Below are positions 42,528 to 51,648 of a stretch of 64,000 nucleotides of DNA, piece after piece. Below the pieces are notes generated by a model that saw only the letters and a list, made by a program, of their open reading frames with translations, had not been told where the DNA came from and ran no database searches. Position numbers and translations under genes: made by a program. The first letter of the stretch is position 1, and every line of letters begins with the position of its first letter. Source of the DNA: an uncultured Bacteroidaceae bacterium (lineage in GTDB: Bacteria > Bacteroidota > Bacteroidia > Bacteroidales > Bacteroidaceae); NCBI GenBank assembly GCA_905236065.1, contig CAJONZ010000105.1:1-64000 (forward strand), in the 5' to 3' direction.

Positions 42528-44750
42528 TTAGCTGATGGCTCCCCAGTTGATGTTGGTTTCGCGCAGGGCGTTGAGGCGCTGCCAGGCTATCTGGTATTCG
42601 GGAAGGGATTCGGTGGGGTCGGTGTCGATGAGGCGTTGGGCGGAGGCACGTGCGTAGGTGAGGATTTGACCGTCGCGGGCGATGTTGGCGATTTTCAGGT
42701 CGAAGGCCATGCCCGACTGCTGGGTGCCTTCAAGGTCGCCGGGGCCTCGGAGTTTCAGGTCTTCTTCAGCTATTTCGAAGCCGTCGGTGCTATCGACCAT
42801 GATTTGCAGGCGACGACGGGTGGTGGCGCTGATTTCGTACTTGGTCACCAGGATGCAGTAGGATTGGTCGGCTCCACGGCCTACACGTCCGCGCAGCTGA
42901 TGGAGCTGGGAAAGGCCGAAGCGTTCGGCATTCATGATGATCATGACGGAGGCATTGGGCACGTTGACACCCACCTCGATGACGGTGGTGGCGACGAGTA
43001 TCTGGGTGCGACCGCTGGCAAAAGCCTCCATCTCGCGGTCTTTCTCGGCGGACTTGAGTTTGCCGTGTACGCGGCTGACCTTGTATTCGGGAAAGGCGTC
43101 GCACATCTGTGCATAGCCGCGCTCCAGGTCTTGGAGGTCGAGTTTCTCGGTTTCCTCGATGAGGGGATACACCACATAGACCTGCCGGCCCAGGCTCAGT
43201 TCCCGTCGCATGGACGCATAAATGTCGTTGAGGTGGGCCAGAAAGCGGTGGATGGTGTGGATGGGCTTGCGACCCGGAGGCAGTTCGTCGATGACGGAGA
43301 CGTCGAGGTCGCCATAGAGGGTCATTGCGAGGGTGCGGGGAATGGGGGTGGCCGTCATGACGAGGACGTGGGGGAATGAGCCCCGTTGTTCTGTGGTTTT
43401 GTTCCAAAGCTTGGCCCGTTGTGCCACCCCGAAGCGGTGTTGCTCGTCGATGATGGCAAAGCCAAGGTTACGGAACTGCACACCATCTTCGATAACGGCA
43501 TGGGTGCCGATGAGGATGTGGACGGAGCCGTCGATGAGGCCCTGCAAAACCTCTTTGCGGCGTTTGCCCTTGACGGAGCCGGTGAGGAGTTCGATGCGCA
43601 GGGACATGTCGCCGACGAAGTTGCGCAGGGTTTCGAGATGTTGTTCGGCCAGGATTTCGGTAGGTGCCATGATGACGGTCTGGTAGCCGTTGTCGATGGC
43701 GATGAGGGCGCAGAGTAGGGCGACGAGGGTCTTGCCAGAACCGACATCGCCTTGGAGCAGACGGTTCATCTGCCGGCCAGAACGCATGTCCTCGCGTATC
43801 TCGCGGACGACCCGCTTCTGTGCGCCAGTCAGCTGGAAAGGAAGGTAGTGGTGGTAGAAGGTGTTGAAGGCATTGCCTACGGTGCTGAAGACGAATCCGT
43901 TCTCCTTCTGCTTTCGGTTGCGGGCGTAGCGCAGGATGTTGAGTTGCACGTAGAAAAGTTCCTCGAACTTCAGGCGGGCTTGGGCACGGCGCAGGGCTTC
44001 GGCACTGGTGGGGAAGTGGATGTTGCGGATAGCCTCGTCGTAGGACATCAGGTGGTATTCCTCTACGACGGGCTGGGGAAGTGTCTCAGGCAGCGGCTGG
44101 GTGATGAGCTTGAAGAGGTTGCCCATGAGTTTTGCGATGGTTGAGGAAACCAGGAAACTCTTCTTCATGCGCTCGGTCGTGTGGTAGTGGGGACGGAAAG
44201 AAGGCTTCCCCTCTTCCCCGGCTCCTCTCTCCCTATCGGGCGAGGGGAGGGAAAGTGGGTTGTATGATGGAATGTCCCCTTCTTCATTAAGGGGAAGGGT
44301 TGGTGAGAGGGGCTTTAGCGTGTTGTAGTAGAGTTCGGTGGGTGCCTCCTCGATGTCTGGGTGACTGATTTGCAGACTTCCGTTAAAGACGGTGGGTTTG
44401 CCGAAGATGATGTACGGGGTGCGTACCTTGTAGGCTTTGCTGACGAATTTCAGGCCACGGAACCAGACCAGGTCGATGAATCCGCTGCCATCGGAGAAAT
44501 GGCCGACGATGCGTTTGTGGTGTCCCTCACCAAATTCCTCCACCGACATGATTTGCCCGCAGAGCTGCACGTGAGGCATGTTGCCCGTAATCTCGGCGAT
44601 GCGGTAGAATTTCGTGCGGTCAACGTATCGGTAGGGATAGTAGTTGAGCATGTCGCCCATCGTCTTGATGCCGATTTCCTTTTCCAAGAGTTCGGCCCGT
44701 CCGGGGCCTACGCCTTGCAAGTATTTTATTTCGGTGGACGGTTGGAACAT
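42528..44750 (-). CDS. recG: ATP-dependent DNA helicase RecG with an in-frame insertion
   Basis: A 740-residue protein. The wedge/OB domain (about 55-140) leads to a superfamily 2 helicase core with Walker A GDVGSGKT, 'DEQHRFG' (motif II), 'MTATPIPRT' and 'QLRGRVGRG'. RecG reverses stalled replication forks. Residues 146-184 (KPLSPTLPLNEEG...GEEGKPS) are proline-rich, match nothing in RecG, and explain why the protein is about 40 residues longer than usual. The rest is intact, so the gene is probably functional. It follows dnaG by 28 bp. Confidence 0.93.
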   Translation of the reverse strand: MFQPSTEIKYLQGVGPGRAELLEKEIGIKTMGDMLNYYPYRYVDRTKFYRIAEITGNMPHVQLCGQIMSVEEFGEGHHKRIVGHFSDGSGFIDLVWFRGLKFVSKAYKVRTPYIIFGKPTVFNGSLQISHPDIEEAPTELYYNTLKPLSPTLPLNEEGDIPSYNPLSLPSPDRERGAGEEGKPSFRPHYHTTERMKKSFLVSSTIAKLMGNLFKLITQPLPETLPQPVVEEYHLMSYDEAIRNIHFPTSAEALRRAQARLKFEELFYVQLNILRYARNRKQKENGFVFSTVGNAFNTFYHHYLPFQLTGAQKRVVREIREDMRSGRQMNRLLQGDVGSGKTLVALLCALIAIDNGYQTVIMAPTEILAEQHLETLRNFVGDMSLRIELLTGSVKGKRRKEVLQGLIDGSVHILIGTHAVIEDGVQFRNLGFAIIDEQHRFGVAQRAKLWNKTTEQRGSFPHVLVMTATPIPRTLAMTLYGDLDVSVIDELPPGRKPIHTIHRFLAHLNDIYASMRRELSLGRQVYVVYPLIEETEKLDLQDLERGYAQMCDAFPEYKVSRVHGKLKSAEKDREMEAFASGRTQILVATTVIEVGVNVPNASVMIIMNAERFGLSQLHQLRGRVGRGADQSYCILVTKYEISATTRRRLQIMVDSTDGFEIAEEDLKLRGPGDLEGTQQSGMAFDLKIANIARDGQILTYARASAQRLIDTDPTESLPEYQIAWQRLNALRETNINWGAIS
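44199..44315 (-). repeat. GC-rich palindromic insertion within recG
   Basis: The 39 codons contain short inverted repeats (CCCCTT / AAGGGG; CTCCC / GGGAG) and read in frame as KPLSPTLPLNEEG ... PLSLPSPDRERG. The peptide resembles translations of intergenic repeats familiar from Bacteroidetes genomes. It behaves like the palindromic elements known to insert into Rickettsia proteins. Confidence 0.72.
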
Positions 44751-44778
44751 GGGAAAGTTGTAGAATGAGGGGTGAAAG

Positions 44779-46830
44779 TTAGTTGATGAGGATGCGGTCG
44801 CCCAACTTTTTGGCGAGTTCGCGCTGGAAGATGCTGAGTTTCATGTAACGTTGCATGGCCTCTTCGCAGTGGGCTGGGTCGCTCATCTGTGCCTGGCAGT
44901 CTTTCATCTCGCTGTTGATGATGGCAAACTTGTAGTCGAGCATCAGATGGAAGATGTAGTCGGGCATCAGTTCCTGTTCCGACGGCATTTCCATGCGCTT
45001 GGAGAGTTGGTAACGCTCGGTCATGAGGTTGGCGGCCTCGCGGCTGATTTCCAAGTTGGGGCTGTTGAGAAAGTAGCGGCTTGCGACGAAGCCCTCGTTG
45101 TCAATGTGTTCGACGGCCTCGGCAAGCATCAGATTGTAGAGCGGTGTCTGGAACTGGATGCCGTCGCCTTGTAGGTCGTTTGCTACGAAGGAAATGAGGG
45201 GAATGGCCAGCGGTTGTCCGGCCTCGTCCTCACACTCGATGACCTGCTCACCGTAACGGACGATGAGAGTCATAATCATGCGTTCCAATCCGTGGAAGAA
45301 AGAGGATGGGGCGGTGGTGGATGTCGGGGTGGGGGTAACAGGCGTCTGCACGGTTTCCGGCGGAAGGTCGGGCAGGAAATCCGGCGGAAGTTCCTCGCTT
45401 TCGATGGTTCCTGCCGGAGGGGGAGTCGTGTCGGACGTTATGGCCTCGGCGTTCTGACGTTCGGCCAGGCGCTGTTGGCGCTCTTGTTCGATGGTGGCCT
45501 GCTTGCGCATTTGCTCCAAGGCAGCCTGTTTGTTTTTGGAAATCTCCCTCAAGAGCATAGCCTCGTCCTGTTGCAGCAATTCGGCGCACTCATGGACGTA
45601 GGCAGAGCGAAGAATCTCGTCAGGAATGACGGAGATGCTATAGACGATGCTTTGTGTGAGCTGGGCACGTTTCAAAGGGTCTCGGCTTGCGTCTTTCAGG
45701 AGTAGGTTGGTCTTGAAGATGATGAAGTCGGTCTGATGCTCCTCGACGTAGGACTTGAATTCTGTAGCATTGTGCTTACGGGCAAAGCTGTCGGGGTCGT
45801 CACCGTCGGGCAGGAGGAGGATTTTGACGTTCATGCCCTCAGCCAGGAGCATGTCGGTGCCTCGCAGGGCTGCGTGGATGCCGGCCTCGTCACCGTCGTA
45901 GAGTAGGGTGATGTTGTTGGTGTAGCGGTGGAGCAGGCGGATTTGCGCCTCGGTGAGGGCGGTACCTGAGTTGGCCACGACGTTCTCAACACCGCATTGG
46001 TGCATGGAAATGACGTCGGTGTAGCCTTCCACCATATAGACACGGTCTTCCTTGGCAATCTGTTTTTTGGCCTGGAAGATGCCGTAGAGTTCGCGGCCCT
46101 TGTTATAGATGTTGGATTCCGGGGAGTTGATGTATTTCTGACTGACACCCTTGGTTCGGGTGTCGAGCACACGACCACCAAAAGCAACGATTTTTCCGCT
46201 GACGTTGAACCAGGGGAACATGACGCGGCCTCGGTAGCGGTCGTTCACCCGTCCATCGTCTTTTCGGTAGCACAGGCCAGTCTTGATGAGATATTCTTCC
46301 TTATAGCCTTTCTGAACGGCGGCGGTGGCAAGGGCATTCCACTTGTCGAGCGAGAAACCGAGCCGGAACTTCTCGATGATGTCGTCGCGGAAACCACGGC
46401 TGCGGAAGTAGGCGAGTCCGATGGCTTGTCCGTCGATGTCGCTTTTCAGTACGTCGTGGTAGTATTGACTGGCCCATTCGTTGACGTTAAACATGGCCTC
46501 GCGCTCGTTGAGCTGTTGTCGCTGTTCGGGGGTGATTTCTTTGTCCTCAACCTCGATACCGTATTTTTTTCCGAGAAATTTCAGTGCCTCGATATACGAC
46601 AACTGCTCCATTTTCATAATGAAATGGACGGAGTTACCGCCTTCTCCACAGGCAAAGCACTTGCAGATGCCCTTGGCGGGAGACACGTGGAAGGAAGGGG
46701 TTTTGTCGTCGTGGAAAGGGCACAGACCTTTGTAGTTTGCACCGGCCCGGCGCAAAGTTACGTATTCGGACACCACATCCACAATGTTGGCGGCGTCGAT
46801 AATTCGGTCTATGGTTGTTTGGTCGAGCAT
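44779..46830 (-). CDS. dnaG: DNA primase
   Basis: A 683-residue enzyme. The N-terminal CHC2 zinc finger (36-64, 'CPFHDDKTPSFHVSP...CKCFACG') is followed by the RNA-polymerase domain with TOPRIM motifs ('VYMVEGYTDVISMHQ', 'LLYDGDEAG'). A proline-rich linker (about 465-515) leads to the C-terminal helicase-binding region. It synthesises primers at replication forks. It lies 32 bp after folE and 28 bp before recG. Confidence 0.96.
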   Translation of the reverse strand: MLDQTTIDRIIDAANIVDVVSEYVTLRRAGANYKGLCPFHDDKTPSFHVSPAKGICKCFACGEGGNSVHFIMKMEQLSYIEALKFLGKKYGIEVEDKEITPEQRQQLNEREAMFNVNEWASQYYHDVLKSDIDGQAIGLAYFRSRGFRDDIIEKFRLGFSLDKWNALATAAVQKGYKEEYLIKTGLCYRKDDGRVNDRYRGRVMFPWFNVSGKIVAFGGRVLDTRTKGVSQKYINSPESNIYNKGRELYGIFQAKKQIAKEDRVYMVEGYTDVISMHQCGVENVVANSGTALTEAQIRLLHRYTNNITLLYDGDEAGIHAALRGTDMLLAEGMNVKILLLPDGDDPDSFARKHNATEFKSYVEEHQTDFIIFKTNLLLKDASRDPLKRAQLTQSIVYSISVIPDEILRSAYVHECAELLQQDEAMLLREISKNKQAALEQMRKQATIEQERQQRLAERQNAEAITSDTTPPPAGTIESEELPPDFLPDLPPETVQTPVTPTPTSTTAPSSFFHGLERMIMTLIVRYGEQVIECEDEAGQPLAIPLISFVANDLQGDGIQFQTPLYNLMLAEAVEHIDNEGFVASRYFLNSPNLEISREAANLMTERYQLSKRMEMPSEQELMPDYIFHLMLDYKFAIINSEMKDCQAQMSDPAHCEEAMQRYMKLSIFQRELAKKLGDRILIN

Positions 46831-46862
46831 CTGTCGAAAGGCTCTTTCACGAATGTTCTGGC

Positions 46863-47447
46863 TTAGAGTGTGGTTGCGTAGTTTCTAATCATGCTTAGAA
46901 ACTCTTGGCGTAGGGTTGCGTCTTCGGCGAATACGCCTGTATATTCACGTGTGACCGTGTAGGCACCCTGTTTCTCCACTCCGCGCATCTGCATACATAG
47001 GTGCTGCGCCTCAAGCACAACGATGACGCCTTTGGGGTTGAGTGATTCCTGAATGCAATCGCAAATCTGCTTGGTGAGTCGTTCCTGGACTTGGAGTCGG
47101 TGGGAGAAAATGTTAACCACCCGTGGAATCTTGCTTAGTCCCGTGATATATCCGTCGGGGATGTATGCCACATGTGCCTTCCCGAAGAAGGGCAGAATGT
47201 GGTGTTCGCACAGGGAATAGAACTCGATGTCCTTCACGACAATCATTTTGTTGCATCGCTCTGCAAATTTTGCGGAGTTCAGTACGGCTGAGGCATCGAC
47301 TTCGTAGCCACTGGTAAGTTCCAACATGGCCTTTGCCACACGTTTTGGGGTTTTGAGCAATCCTTCGCGGCCAATGTCCTCGCCGATGGTTTGGAGATTG
47401 CTTCTTATGGCCTGTTCAATCGCACTGAGTTGTTCGTCTTTTGTCAT
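46863..47447 (-). CDS. folE: GTP cyclohydrolase I
   Basis: A 194-residue enzyme. Zinc ligands are visible in '[13 protein letters not shown]' and '[10 protein letters not shown]', with the substrate loop '[23 protein letters not shown]'. It converts GTP to dihydroneopterin triphosphate, the first step of folate synthesis. It follows the SPOR-domain gene by about 140 bp, so it may have its own promoter. Confidence 0.96.
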   Translation of the reverse strand: MTKDEQLSAIEQAIRSNLQTIGEDIGREGLLKTPKRVAKAMLELTSGYEVDASAVLNSAKFAERCNKMIVVKDIEFYSLCEHHILPFFGKAHVAYIPDGYITGLSKIPRVVNIFSHRLQVQERLTKQICDCIQESLNPKGVIVVLEAQHLCMQMRGVEKQGAYTVTREYTGVFAEDATLRQEFLSMIRNYATTL

Positions 47448-47464
47448 TTTCTTATTTTTTTTGA

Positions 47465-47545
47465 AAAGGGGTGATAGAACCCTTTGTGATTTTTACGTTG
47501 TCTGAAAAATCGAGGAAGAAAAGATTGGAATCCCGTTTTTCAGAC
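47465..47545. other. Hairpins upstream of folE
   Basis: AAAGGG/CCCTTT (47465-47485) and GTCTGAAAAA / TTTTTCAGAC (47500-47509 with 47536-47545) lie between folE and the SPOR-protein gene. They could end the upstream transcript or shape the folE leader; neither is certain. Confidence 0.45.
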
Positions 47546-47590
47546 ATTCTTGCTGTCTTATTATTATATATATGTGTGGATGGTATGGGT

Positions 47591-48103
47591 TTATTGATAG
47601 ATGTAGATTTCGGAGCGCACAATCATGGCATCTTGGCCAATGCCGGCACCCCGTAGTTTCTGTAAGGCATCCCATGCCTTTTGCCGGTCGGTGAAATCGC
47701 CCACGCGGCATCGCCAGTGTGGAGACTCGAACGATGTGTAAGTTTGGTATTCGGGAAAGAGTGCAGAGACTTTCTCGGCAGCCTGTTGTGCCTTGGCCTG
47801 ATGAACGCGCTGGCTACCGCCCCAGTAAATCTGGATGCGGAATCCCCTCACCTTTGTCTTTTTGCCCGTTTGCTGCACTCCGCTCTCCTCGTCCACAATT
47901 TTCTGCTGCGACTTGTCATCAGTGGAGGGGGTGGCCTGATGCCGCCCCTTTCCATTGATGATGTCGGTCAAACGCTGGTCTTGCGTAATGGTCACGACGC
48001 CCTGACCGTCCACCCTTTTTGTGAGTTTGTTGATGAATGCGGTCTGTGCGTTCATGGCAGCAGCGAAAGCCAAAGTCACAACTATACAAAATAGTTTATG
48101 CAT
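47591..48103 (-). CDS. Exported SPOR-domain protein
   Basis: A 170-residue protein. Residues 1-19 are a signal peptide (MHKLFCIVVTLAFAAAMNA). A low-complexity middle (45-90) precedes a C-terminal SPOR domain (94-165, 'RGFRIQIYWGG...YQTYTSFESPHWRCRVGDFTDRQKAWDALQKL'). SPOR domains bind denuded glycan strands of peptidoglycan at division sites. It lies 30 bp after tpiA. Confidence 0.87.
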   Translation of the reverse strand: MHKLFCIVVTLAFAAAMNAQTAFINKLTKRVDGQGVVTITQDQRLTDIINGKGRHQATPSTDDKSQQKIVDEESGVQQTGKKTKVRGFRIQIYWGGSQRVHQAKAQQAAEKVSALFPEYQTYTSFESPHWRCRVGDFTDRQKAWDALQKLRGAGIGQDAMIVRSEIYIYQ

Positions 48104-48133
48104 AACGTTTGATAGGGTTTTTTCTGAGATTTT

Positions 48134-48892
48134 TTATTTCCAAGCGTCGATGATACCCTTGAAGTCGGCAACCTTGAGCGAAGCGCCACCGATGAGGCCA
48201 CCGTCGATGTCTGGCTTGGCGAACAGTTCAGGAGCGTTGCTTGCCTTACAAGAACCACCGTAGAGGATGGAAGTGTTTGCGGCAACCTCAGCACCGTACT
48301 TCTCTGCTACGCAAGAGCGGATGAATGCGTGGATCTCCTCAGCCTGCTCTGCTGTGGCAGTCTTGCCTGTACCGATAGCCCAGATGGGTTCGTAGGCAAT
48401 GACAACATTTGCAAACTGCTCGGCTGTGAGGTGGAACACGCTGCCTTCGAGTTCTGCCTTGCAGACAGCCTCCTGCTCGTTGGCCTCACGCTGTGCCAAT
48501 GACTCACCGATGCAGAAAAGGATTTTCAGACCATTTGCCAAAGCGAGGTCAACCTTCTCCTTCAGAATAGCCGGAGTCTCATTGTAGTACTCGCGACGCT
48601 CAGAGTGACCGAGGATAACATACTCAGCACCTGTGGATTTAACCATCTCAGCAGACACCTCACCTGTGTAAGCACCCGAAGCCTTGTCTGCGCAGTTCTC
48701 TGCACCGAGGTTGATAACCTTGTGGTCAATCATCTCGGAAACCTTTGCAAGGTGGATGAATGGGGTACAGATGATAACGTCGCAATTAGGTTTGTCTGCA
48801 GCCAGTGCCTCGTTCAGGCCCTTTGCAAGTTCAATACCTTCCTGAAGATTCTTGTTCATCTTCCAGTTACCAGCAACAATTTTCTTTGCCAT
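48134..48892 (-). CDS. tpiA: Triosephosphate isomerase
   Basis: A 252-residue TIM barrel. 'AGNWKMNKN' at 6-14 supplies the catalytic lysine, 'ILGHSERR' the electrophilic histidine, and '[16 protein letters not shown]' the catalytic glutamate and mobile loop. It interconverts the triose phosphates of glycolysis. The order DUF1599 - DoxX-like - tpiA - SPOR - folE appears conserved in Bacteroidales. Confidence 0.97.
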   Translation of the reverse strand: MAKKIVAGNWKMNKNLQEGIELAKGLNEALAADKPNCDVIICTPFIHLAKVSEMIDHKVINLGAENCADKASGAYTGEVSAEMVKSTGAEYVILGHSERREYYNETPAILKEKVDLALANGLKILFCIGESLAQREANEQEAVCKAELEGSVFHLTAEQFANVVIAYEPIWAIGTGKTATAEQAEEIHAFIRSCVAEKYGAEVAANTSILYGGSCKASNAPELFAKPDIDGGLIGGASLKVADFKGIIDAWK

Positions 48893-48950
48893 AATCGTAA
48901 TGATGTTTTAAATGTTAATAATGAAATGTTTTTAATATGAGGTTGTTGTT

Positions 48951-50261
48951 TTAATCTTCCATTTTCAAGAGTTGCATCTTCTTCGACTTCCGTTTCCATT
49001 TTCTGTAGAGCGAGAATCCTGAACCGATTCGGTCTATGAGCACAAAGGCCAACAGCGGAAAGAAGAACGATTTCAGGACACTAAGTATCTTGTCCTCTTG
49101 CTGCAAAGTTCCTATCTCCAGATTCTCCAATCGGTCACAGAGCACATACTCGTCAGGAATTTGGTAATTGCTCCATTTCCTGATAACCACGCCGTCCTTC
49201 AGCAGCAGCAATCCTGGTGCCGATCTCACCACAGTCTTCAGTTCCCGGTCATCGCAGAGGTAGAAGGGATATTCCGCTCCGGTGTGTTCCCGCCAATATT
49301 CCTGCTCTTCCTCGCTCTCTGAACCCGTCAGGCAATAGAAGCCGTATTTGTTGTCCTGCGCATATTCATACGTTTCGTTGACCAAGTCGATACATCCTTC
49401 GTCGGCATGTAGCAAATTCGGAATGACCAACAGAAATGTATAACCGCTTTCGTAGAGGATGTCCTCCGTCACGTCTTCCCCCGTTTCAGCGTCGGTGATG
49501 AACAGGTTGGCTGCTTTCAGACTATTTTCGGCGGCTATTCTTGTGCGCTTCGTCTCCACATAATGCCACGTGGAGTCCGGGTCGTCGTCCTCGGCGTTCA
49601 GTTCCATTCGCTTTCCGTCCTTTTCATACACGATTTTCACATCAAACGTAGCGTGGCTTTGTGAATTACTCACCGCTTTCAAATCCGTACCAATTTTGTA
49701 AGGACGGAAATCCAAGACGGGCAGGGCATAGACGCAATAGACTGTATAGCCCAGGATGTACACGGTGGAAAACAGTGTGACCAACCACTGTGTGTTGTGC
49801 CCCACGAGTTTCAGGTGTAGCCTGTAGTATTTCAGGTTGATGATGGCAAATGCCAGCAACACGATGTTCTTCAAAACGGTGGCCCCGTTGCTGATGACCA
49901 GCACGTCGCCGAAGCAACCGCAGTCACTCACAGGGTCAAACGCCCAGATATATACCGTCAGCAGCGTCATCATCCCCATGACGAGGGTCGTGAGACGGGC
50001 CGTCTGTACTCGGCTCATGCCAAAAAGCAGGTAAACGCCCAACGAAAACTCCAACAAGGCCAATGCTCCTGCCGCAATCACCAGCGAGAAAAACGGAACC
50101 TGTTCCAGTCCGAATGCTGTAGCATAGTCTCGCAGCTTGAACGCCATGCCGAACGGGTCGTTGGCTTTCACGAAACCGGAAAAAACAAAAACCGCAGCCA
50201 GCGTAAATCGGGCCACGTTCACGGCGATTTTCAGAAAAATCTCCTTTGTCTCTTCCTTCAT
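48951..50261 (-). CDS. DoxX-like membrane protein with C-terminal thioredoxin-like part
   Basis: A 436-residue protein. The N-terminal 170 residues hold four transmembrane helices of the DoxX/methylamine-utilisation type ('LAAVFVFSGFVKANDPFGMAFKLRDY', 'DPVSDCGCFGD' with a CxC pair). The C-terminal 230 residues look like a degenerate thioredoxin-type fold in the periplasm without a CxxC, ending in another helix and a basic tail. It resembles the BT_3928 family of Bacteroides; function unknown, possibly linked to redox. Confidence 0.75.
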   Translation of the reverse strand: MKEETKEIFLKIAVNVARFTLAAVFVFSGFVKANDPFGMAFKLRDYATAFGLEQVPFFSLVIAAGALALLEFSLGVYLLFGMSRVQTARLTTLVMGMMTLLTVYIWAFDPVSDCGCFGDVLVISNGATVLKNIVLLAFAIINLKYYRLHLKLVGHNTQWLVTLFSTVYILGYTVYCVYALPVLDFRPYKIGTDLKAVSNSQSHATFDVKIVYEKDGKRMELNAEDDDPDSTWHYVETKRTRIAAENSLKAANLFITDAETGEDVTEDILYESGYTFLLVIPNLLHADEGCIDLVNETYEYAQDNKYGFYCLTGSESEEEQEYWREHTGAEYPFYLCDDRELKTVVRSAPGLLLLKDGVVIRKWSNYQIPDEYVLCDRLENLEIGTLQQEDKILSVLKSFFFPLLAFVLIDRIGSGFSLYRKWKRKSKKMQLLKMED

Positions 50262-50272
50262 GTTCCTGTGCC

Positions 50273-50815
50273 TTATGCCTCCGCTTCGCTCAACTTAATC
50301 AGTCCGAAGACGGAATAGTTAATCATGTCCAGGTAATTCGCGTCGATGCCCTCCGAAATGAGCGTCTTTCCGTCGTTTTCCTCAATTTGCTTTGTGCGAT
50401 TCAGTTTCATCAGAATCAGGTCGGTGTAGCTGCTTACCCGCATCGAGCGCCAAGCCTCGTCGTAGTCGTGGTTCTTCTTCAGCATCAGCTCCAACGCCGA
50501 TTTCGCATATTTGTCGTACAGGTCCATGGCTTGTTCCACACCCATGTCTTCCGTCTCTGCATACCCCTTCTCCAGTTGGATGAGTCCTACGATTCCGTAG
50601 TTTACAATGCCTTGAAATTCCGGGTAGATTCCCTCGCCGACCCACGACTCGCCTTTCACTTCCAGGCTGCGGATGCGGTTGGCCTTGATGAATATCTGGT
50701 CGGTCACACTGCTGGGACGCATAATCCTCCAAGCCGCACCATAGTCGTGTAGCTTCTTGAAAAACACCTCCCGGCATCCAGCCATCGCCTGTTTGAATTG
50801 TTCTTCCGTGTTCAT
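50273..50815 (-). CDS. DUF1599-family protein
   Basis: About 180 residues starting MNTEEQFKQAM; a longer reading frame begins upstream of the promoter and is unlikely. Two homologous halves are visible: 'FFKKLHDYGAAWRIMRPSSVTDQIFIKANRIRSLE' and 'MLKKNHDYDEAWRSMRVSSYTDLILMKLNRTKQIE'. Each half carries the HDY..AW signature of DUF1599. The family's function is unknown. It is the first gene of the operon that includes tpiA. Confidence 0.85.
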   Translation of the reverse strand: MNTEEQFKQAMAGCREVFFKKLHDYGAAWRIMRPSSVTDQIFIKANRIRSLEVKGESWVGEGIYPEFQGIVNYGIVGLIQLEKGYAETEDMGVEQAMDLYDKYAKSALELMLKKNHDYDEAWRSMRVSSYTDLILMKLNRTKQIEENDGKTLISEGIDANYLDMINYSVFGLIKLSEAEA

Positions 50816-50835
50816 CTTCTTTATATAATAAGTGT

Positions 50836-50867
50836 GCAAAGGTAGCGGAAATCGTTCGCTTTTCAAA
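50836..50867 (-). promoter_or_regulatory. Promoter of the DUF1599-tpiA operon
   Basis: On the minus strand, TTTG (50864-50867) and TACCTTTGC (50836-50844) are 19 bp apart. This fixes the DUF1599 start at 50815. Confidence 0.8.
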
Positions 50868-50906
50868 AAAATATGGATAAAAGATGCCCGTCCATCATTT
50901 TTTTGT

Positions 50907-50915
50907 TAATTTTGT
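50907..50915 (+). promoter_or_regulatory. -7 box of the 50956 gene
   Basis: TAATTTTGT lies 40 bp before the start codon; no clear -33 box was seen. Confidence 0.5.
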
Positions 50916-50955
50916 GCCGCTTTTTAATCTCAAAACCGCATAATCGCACATCCGT

Positions 50956-51648
50956 ATGCCTTATGACAACTTGCACCAATTGATAGAACTTGGCGAATGG
51001 GAGCAGTTGAACCGTTTCTTTTCGGCGATGAGCAACAGCGAGTTTCGCCGTGCCGAGTCATATGTTCGGAAATCGGTTTTGCCCGCCCTTCCTAACGATG
51101 CCTTTTGGGAGGCCCTCTACCACCTCGTCCAGTATCGGCGGCAGGCATTCCTCAGTGGTGTACTTTCTGCTGGGGAACATGCCAACGACGGAACCCTCAA
51201 CCTACGCTGTCAGGGAGCCTTTCATCTCTCTGCCTATCTTCACGAAACTCATCCACTCTCCGTCCCCAAGGTCGTCGGAATGCTCTTGCCACTTTTGCAG
51301 GACAAGCAGCAAGTCGAAGACCTCTTCCACACTTTTCGCATCGATGATCAGCGGCAACGGGTGTTGGCCCTCCTCAGGGTGGAATCTCCTCATGCCTACT
51401 ACCTGCTCTTCAATGCCTTGCGTCACATACCAGACAACCGTCCCCTCGCACTGAATTGCTGCCGTTACATCATGAGCCGTAAAAACGACATGGCCTACAA
51501 CATGGCCGCACTCCTGCAAGCCTATTTTGGACTCGACGAGTTGCGAGGTCAGTTCTCCCTGAACATTCAGCCTTACGAACTTTCACTCCTCGACCGTGGG
51601 CCACAGACCTTCTACAACATACTGAACGGAAAACGCCCTAAACTATGA
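50956..51648 (+). CDS. Conserved hypothetical helical protein
   Basis: A 230-residue soluble protein without signal peptide or membrane segment. It is predicted almost wholly helical, with paired helices suggesting a repeat fold ('EWEQLNRFFSAMSNSEFRRAESYV', 'RQRVLALLRVESPHAYYLLFNALRH'). No known family was recognised. Its stop codon overlaps the xseA start (ATGA), so translation is coupled and a role near DNA repair is possible. Confidence 0.65.
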   Translation: MPYDNLHQLIELGEWEQLNRFFSAMSNSEFRRAESYVRKSVLPALPNDAFWEALYHLVQYRRQAFLSGVLSAGEHANDGTLNLRCQGAFHLSAYLHETHPLSVPKVVGMLLPLLQDKQQVEDLFHTFRIDDQRQRVLALLRVESPHAYYLLFNALRHIPDNRPLALNCCRYIMSRKNDMAYNMAALLQAYFGLDELRGQFSLNIQPYELSLLDRGPQTFYNILNGKRPKL

